The notes under the pieces are model-generated. The model did no database searches and was not told the DNA's origin. It saw only the letters and a list, made by a program, of their open reading frames with translations. A stretch of 64,000 nt of DNA from Marisa cornuarietis (Eukaryota > Mollusca > Gastropoda > Architaenioglossa > Ampullariidae), in contig SMMW01000149.1 of the NCBI GenBank assembly GCA_004794655.1, positions 1,240,001 to 1,304,000 of the forward strand. Direction: 5' to 3'. Below, one piece after another: positions 60,573-64,000 of the stretch. Made by a program: the position numbers and the translations under genes. How positions within the stretch are numbered: the stretch's first letter is position 1; every line of letters starts with the position of its first letter.

Positions 60573-62023
60573 CTGCGTTAGACAACTGATTTTAAAGTTT
60601 GACACACAAGCATGTTTAACAATAAGTGCCCAGTTCAGAATATCTTTTAGCGCACAACGGCTTCCTTTTTTGGTGGCACATGTCGAGAAAGAATATCGCC
60701 CACTCGTGCTACAAAAACCACAGAAAGATAAACTCGCCCTTTTTATTTATTCTTTTAGCTTTTTTTTGGGGGGGAAAGGCTTATTTTAATTGGTTGCTGT
60801 GCTGATTTTGATCTGACAAAGAAGACTATGTCAATGCCGAAGATATTGGAGGCTTTAGTTGCCTGCGCTACAAGGACACTCATCTCAAAGACACTTGAGA
60901 GGACTTGACGGAAACCGTGCTTATAGAACCACACCTCACAAGGAGCAGGAAGAGGAAAGACACAAATATCTTGCAATGGTGAGAGATAGAAAAAGGCCCA
61001 TTAATTGAAGTGATTTTACTGTAGTCAATGTATGCAGCAGGTAAGTTTATCCTTCTTCCAGCAGAAGTGAAAAAGAAAATATAGCCAAATATTTTATATA
61101 GCCGACAAATTGTTGAGTGCCACCTTCTTCGAGATTAATGGGTGTTTTTGTATTCTGAAAAACAAAGAAGTGCAGATATCTGGTGAATTCACACGTGAAT
61201 TCACTGACAATTGAACAATCACCACCTCCACCACCCTTCCAGCTTCTCAGTGTTTTAATTACACCTTAAAAAATGCAGTTTAAAAAAATCCTCAGAAAGT
61301 TAAAGAAGCAAGTAATGTCTCCAAAGAAATCTTCAAAATGTTAAAGGACCACCTCCCCGTCCCTCTGCTAAAATACATCAACCTCCAAGCCGTATTTTAC
61401 ACAATTTATCGTATTCACAAAATCTTCACACGATAACAATACTCTAATCAGTGTGATCCTACTGCAAACAAGGCCAGCAAGGCGTCCTAGCACAAACATA
61501 TTATGTATTGAAGAGTTCCTGTGAAGGCCATCCCTGGATATTCAAGGAGTGGAGTTCTACACCAACAGTCGCTCACGATTAAAACAAAAGAACAGAGACT
61601 ACCAGCCTCACAGGTCTGAAACCAATCGTTATTATCGTTTGAATCCCCTCCCCGATTTTTAAAAAGAAGTTTTGTTCGGTAGAGGACGGGAGAAACAATT
61701 GCATGTTCCTGCCTTAAAGCAATATGCACCGGTGACGAAAAGATGCCAAAGCCATCACAGGAGGTAAGACACCCACTCGATTCTCCTCCACTCTAACGAA
61801 CGGTGGTTACAAAGTGCGCGCGCACAAACATCTCATGGACAAATATACTTAAAAATAAGAACTATACATACTTACATAATGCGCAAGGATAAAAAAAAAA
61901 CAAACGCAGGCATGCACGCGCACACACACACACACACACTCTCTCTCTCTCTGTCTACGCATGTAAGCACAGTTTGTAGGAGCTAAAGGGATGGGGTTAA
62001 TTATGACTAGAACGTTCCAGCCC

Positions 62024-62025
62024 CA

Positions 62026-62062
<37 letters not shown>

Positions 62063-62068
62063 CGACGA
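62024..62068. repeat. (GAT)n microsatellite
   Basis: About 13 GAT units are followed by GAC units. Confidence 0.93.
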
Positions 62069-64000
62069 GTTATATTTACAGTACCATGTACAACGTGGTG
62101 GCTTGCCGGAGATGTGTTTAGATTCTGGGCACCCAGCTTTCCACCAGATAAAAACACTGTCAGCTGAGGTCCTCATAGAAACAGTTCCCCCTATAATGCA
62201 GACCTAATATCTCACGGAAAGCAACAGCTCCGGACGTGCTGCGAAGGGTGTGAAAGCATAGAGAAAGATAATTTTTCTTAACTTTAGGAGAGTAGGAAAG
62301 TGCATCCCCCCATCACCCTTCTCAAAATCCGAGCGTCCTTGTCGGGGTGGGGAAATGTGTGATTCACTAACATCATCATTTCGAGTGCTCTGCCTGTGCA
62401 CTTACACAAAACAACAGACCGGTGAGTACTTGAAGATTCCTGCACACAAGTCAGACAGAGCAAACAGAGTGGTGGGGGGGGGGAGTAAGAATTCCCGTTT
62501 CAGGGTAGCACCCGCAGCCATCGGCACACGAAACTGGTCCACAGTCTGTAGTGCCAAGGCGAGGAGACCTGGTAAAGGGAACTAGGAGACCAAGGGAAGG
62601 AATCGACAGCGATGCCGGGAGGGGTTCTCATATTACACTACTAAAGGTGCTGCCTGTCTTTCAAGACTGCGGGCTGTTTCTCTCTCTCTCTCACACACAC
62701 ACACGCACAGACGTTCTCCTTGAAACAACCACCCCTATTAAACAAAAACAGAATATGACAAAGTCTTTCTCACTGGCAATTTCTTGGTTCAAAGTGCGAC
62801 CACTGGTGCAGCGGGGATCAGTGATAAAAGAATAGGAAAGCAGTCAGCCCATAGCTGGTTCTTGCACAGCCAACGCGTGGTACACCGGATGAAAGCGTGG
62901 CACCGATGTTTTTTTCTGTTTAAATGGGGGGTCAACTAAGTGCACAGTCTGTTTAAACAGACAAGCAAAAATTAAAAAAAAAAAGCAAAATCCGCATCGA
63001 CCACACTTTGTGTTTTTTGTTTAACAGTGCATCACACTCATCTATCATCTGTACTCGTCTTCCAAAAAAACAAACAAAGTATACTGCACTGTACTGAACT
63101 CTAGCTGTTCTGACCGATTGAAAATAAATGAACCAATAAATATATAAGTAAAAAACCCATAAAATAAAGGGGGAAAAACACAACAAAATGCTACAATCTC
63201 TCTAGTTCTTAAAACTGAGACAACACCCACAGGAAGCAACGCAAGGAAACGTCTTCATCAACCAAATTAGCAACAATCCGTGTCTCTTTCGTTCCAATTT
63301 ACAAAACCTACGCCAGCTTTTTTTTAAAGACTAGTACTTTTCTTGGATTCCTCAAACTTGTCCAAAGTAACATTTACACAAATTCACACGTTGTACACAC
63401 AAAATGTTGCGCCAAATACATTAACACTTGCTATGCTAAGGTCAAACGAAATATATTCGACGATCTTATGCTGCAAAGGTGAATCAGTCGTCAAAAAAAA
63501 AAAAAAAAAAAAAAAGGTAGGCACTTTTTCTTTTACGGAAACGACGTTATGCAGGTGTCTGTATTGTTTGTTGCTCACCTATTGATGATAACTAAACCTA
63601 CACGATACGAACAGTGAAGCTCGGACCAAAGATAACATGGCATGCAGTTGAAGCACATTTCCATTACAGATATGAAGGCATCAGACAGCCTTTCTTGCAT
63701 CTGAGATGTCATTTTCACTGCAGGTGTGAAGGCGTCAGTGTTTTTTTATTTTTATCATTATTATTATTATTTTGGAGTGAAGGCCCCTCGTTCGCAAGGC
63801 ACTTGAAAACCAAAGCACGAATAAAGAGGTACAGTCGTTTCTCGGCCAGAGGGTATATGTACACACACTTTTTCTGGTTCCGCAAAGGCAGCACAAAAAC
63901 AGTTATCGTAGCCCTTTCGTCATCGCCGGACGAAAGCGAAATGAGGGAGAGGGTTGTAGGGGAATGAATGTACAGTTTGATACATATATACAGACAGATT

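Larger units (their letters stand above)
56170..64000. other. Right-end region without recognised genes
   Basis: The 5' UTR and promoter of the choline transporter should lie at its left end, but no first non-coding exon could be fixed. CT/CA repeats lie at 56350-56392. No protein family was recognised up to the window end. Small features are listed separately: a retroposed 45-mer at 57839, a tRNA-like block near 59130, an open frame at 59898-60572, GAT repeats at 62024 and a poly-A tract at 63495-63516. Confidence 0.45.

Noticed and set aside
63614..63967. 117-codon plus-strand open frame at the right edge
   Set aside because: Includes a local sequence duplication and low-complexity T-rich stretch. 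No domain, no splice or conservation evidence.

Overview
This is eukaryotic nuclear DNA with long AT-rich introns, GT-AG splice sites, many CA/GT, GAT and TAA microsatellites and a dense mix of LINE, SINE, MITE and PIF/Harbinger remnants. The transposon mix, gene structure and choline-transporter sequence suggest a lophotrochozoan, most likely a gastropod mollusc. That is an inference, because no species-diagnostic gene is present.

The left 36.5 kb is a tandem segmental duplication. Copy A (about 1-15450) and copy B (about 16024-36500) each carry a complete ten-exon minus-strand gene for a 603-residue tetratricopeptide-repeat (TPR) protein. All ten exon lengths and intron phases are identical between the copies, while the introns have diverged by independent insertions. 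Copy A gained a 3.4-kb Rex1/CR1-type LINE in intron 1, two members of a small MITE family with 5-bp target duplications, and a hAT-like MITE. Copy B gained a 5'-truncated LINE in intron 9, itself split by a 5.25-kb decayed Harbinger transposon, plus tRNA-derived SINEs and other LINE fragments.

From 36.5 to 42.8 kb the sequence is AT-rich and non-coding, probably the long 3' UTR of the next gene. That gene (about 42.8-45.6 kb, minus strand) encodes a single-pass membrane protein with a threonine-rich stalk, one transmembrane helix and a long Gly/Pro/Ser/Met-rich tail. Its 5' exons were not found.

From 48.8 to 56.2 kb lies a complete nine-exon minus-strand gene for a 565-residue high-affinity choline transporter-like protein (SLC5A7/CHT1 family). 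Its introns hold a 29-bp minisatellite and several long microsatellites.

From 56.2 to 64 kb I recognise no gene with confidence. It contains simple repeats, a 45-bp retroposed 3' end with 17-bp target duplications, and one open frame ending in a strikingly amphipathic basic segment. All three recognised gene loci lie on the minus strand. They show no evident functional link beyond proximity.
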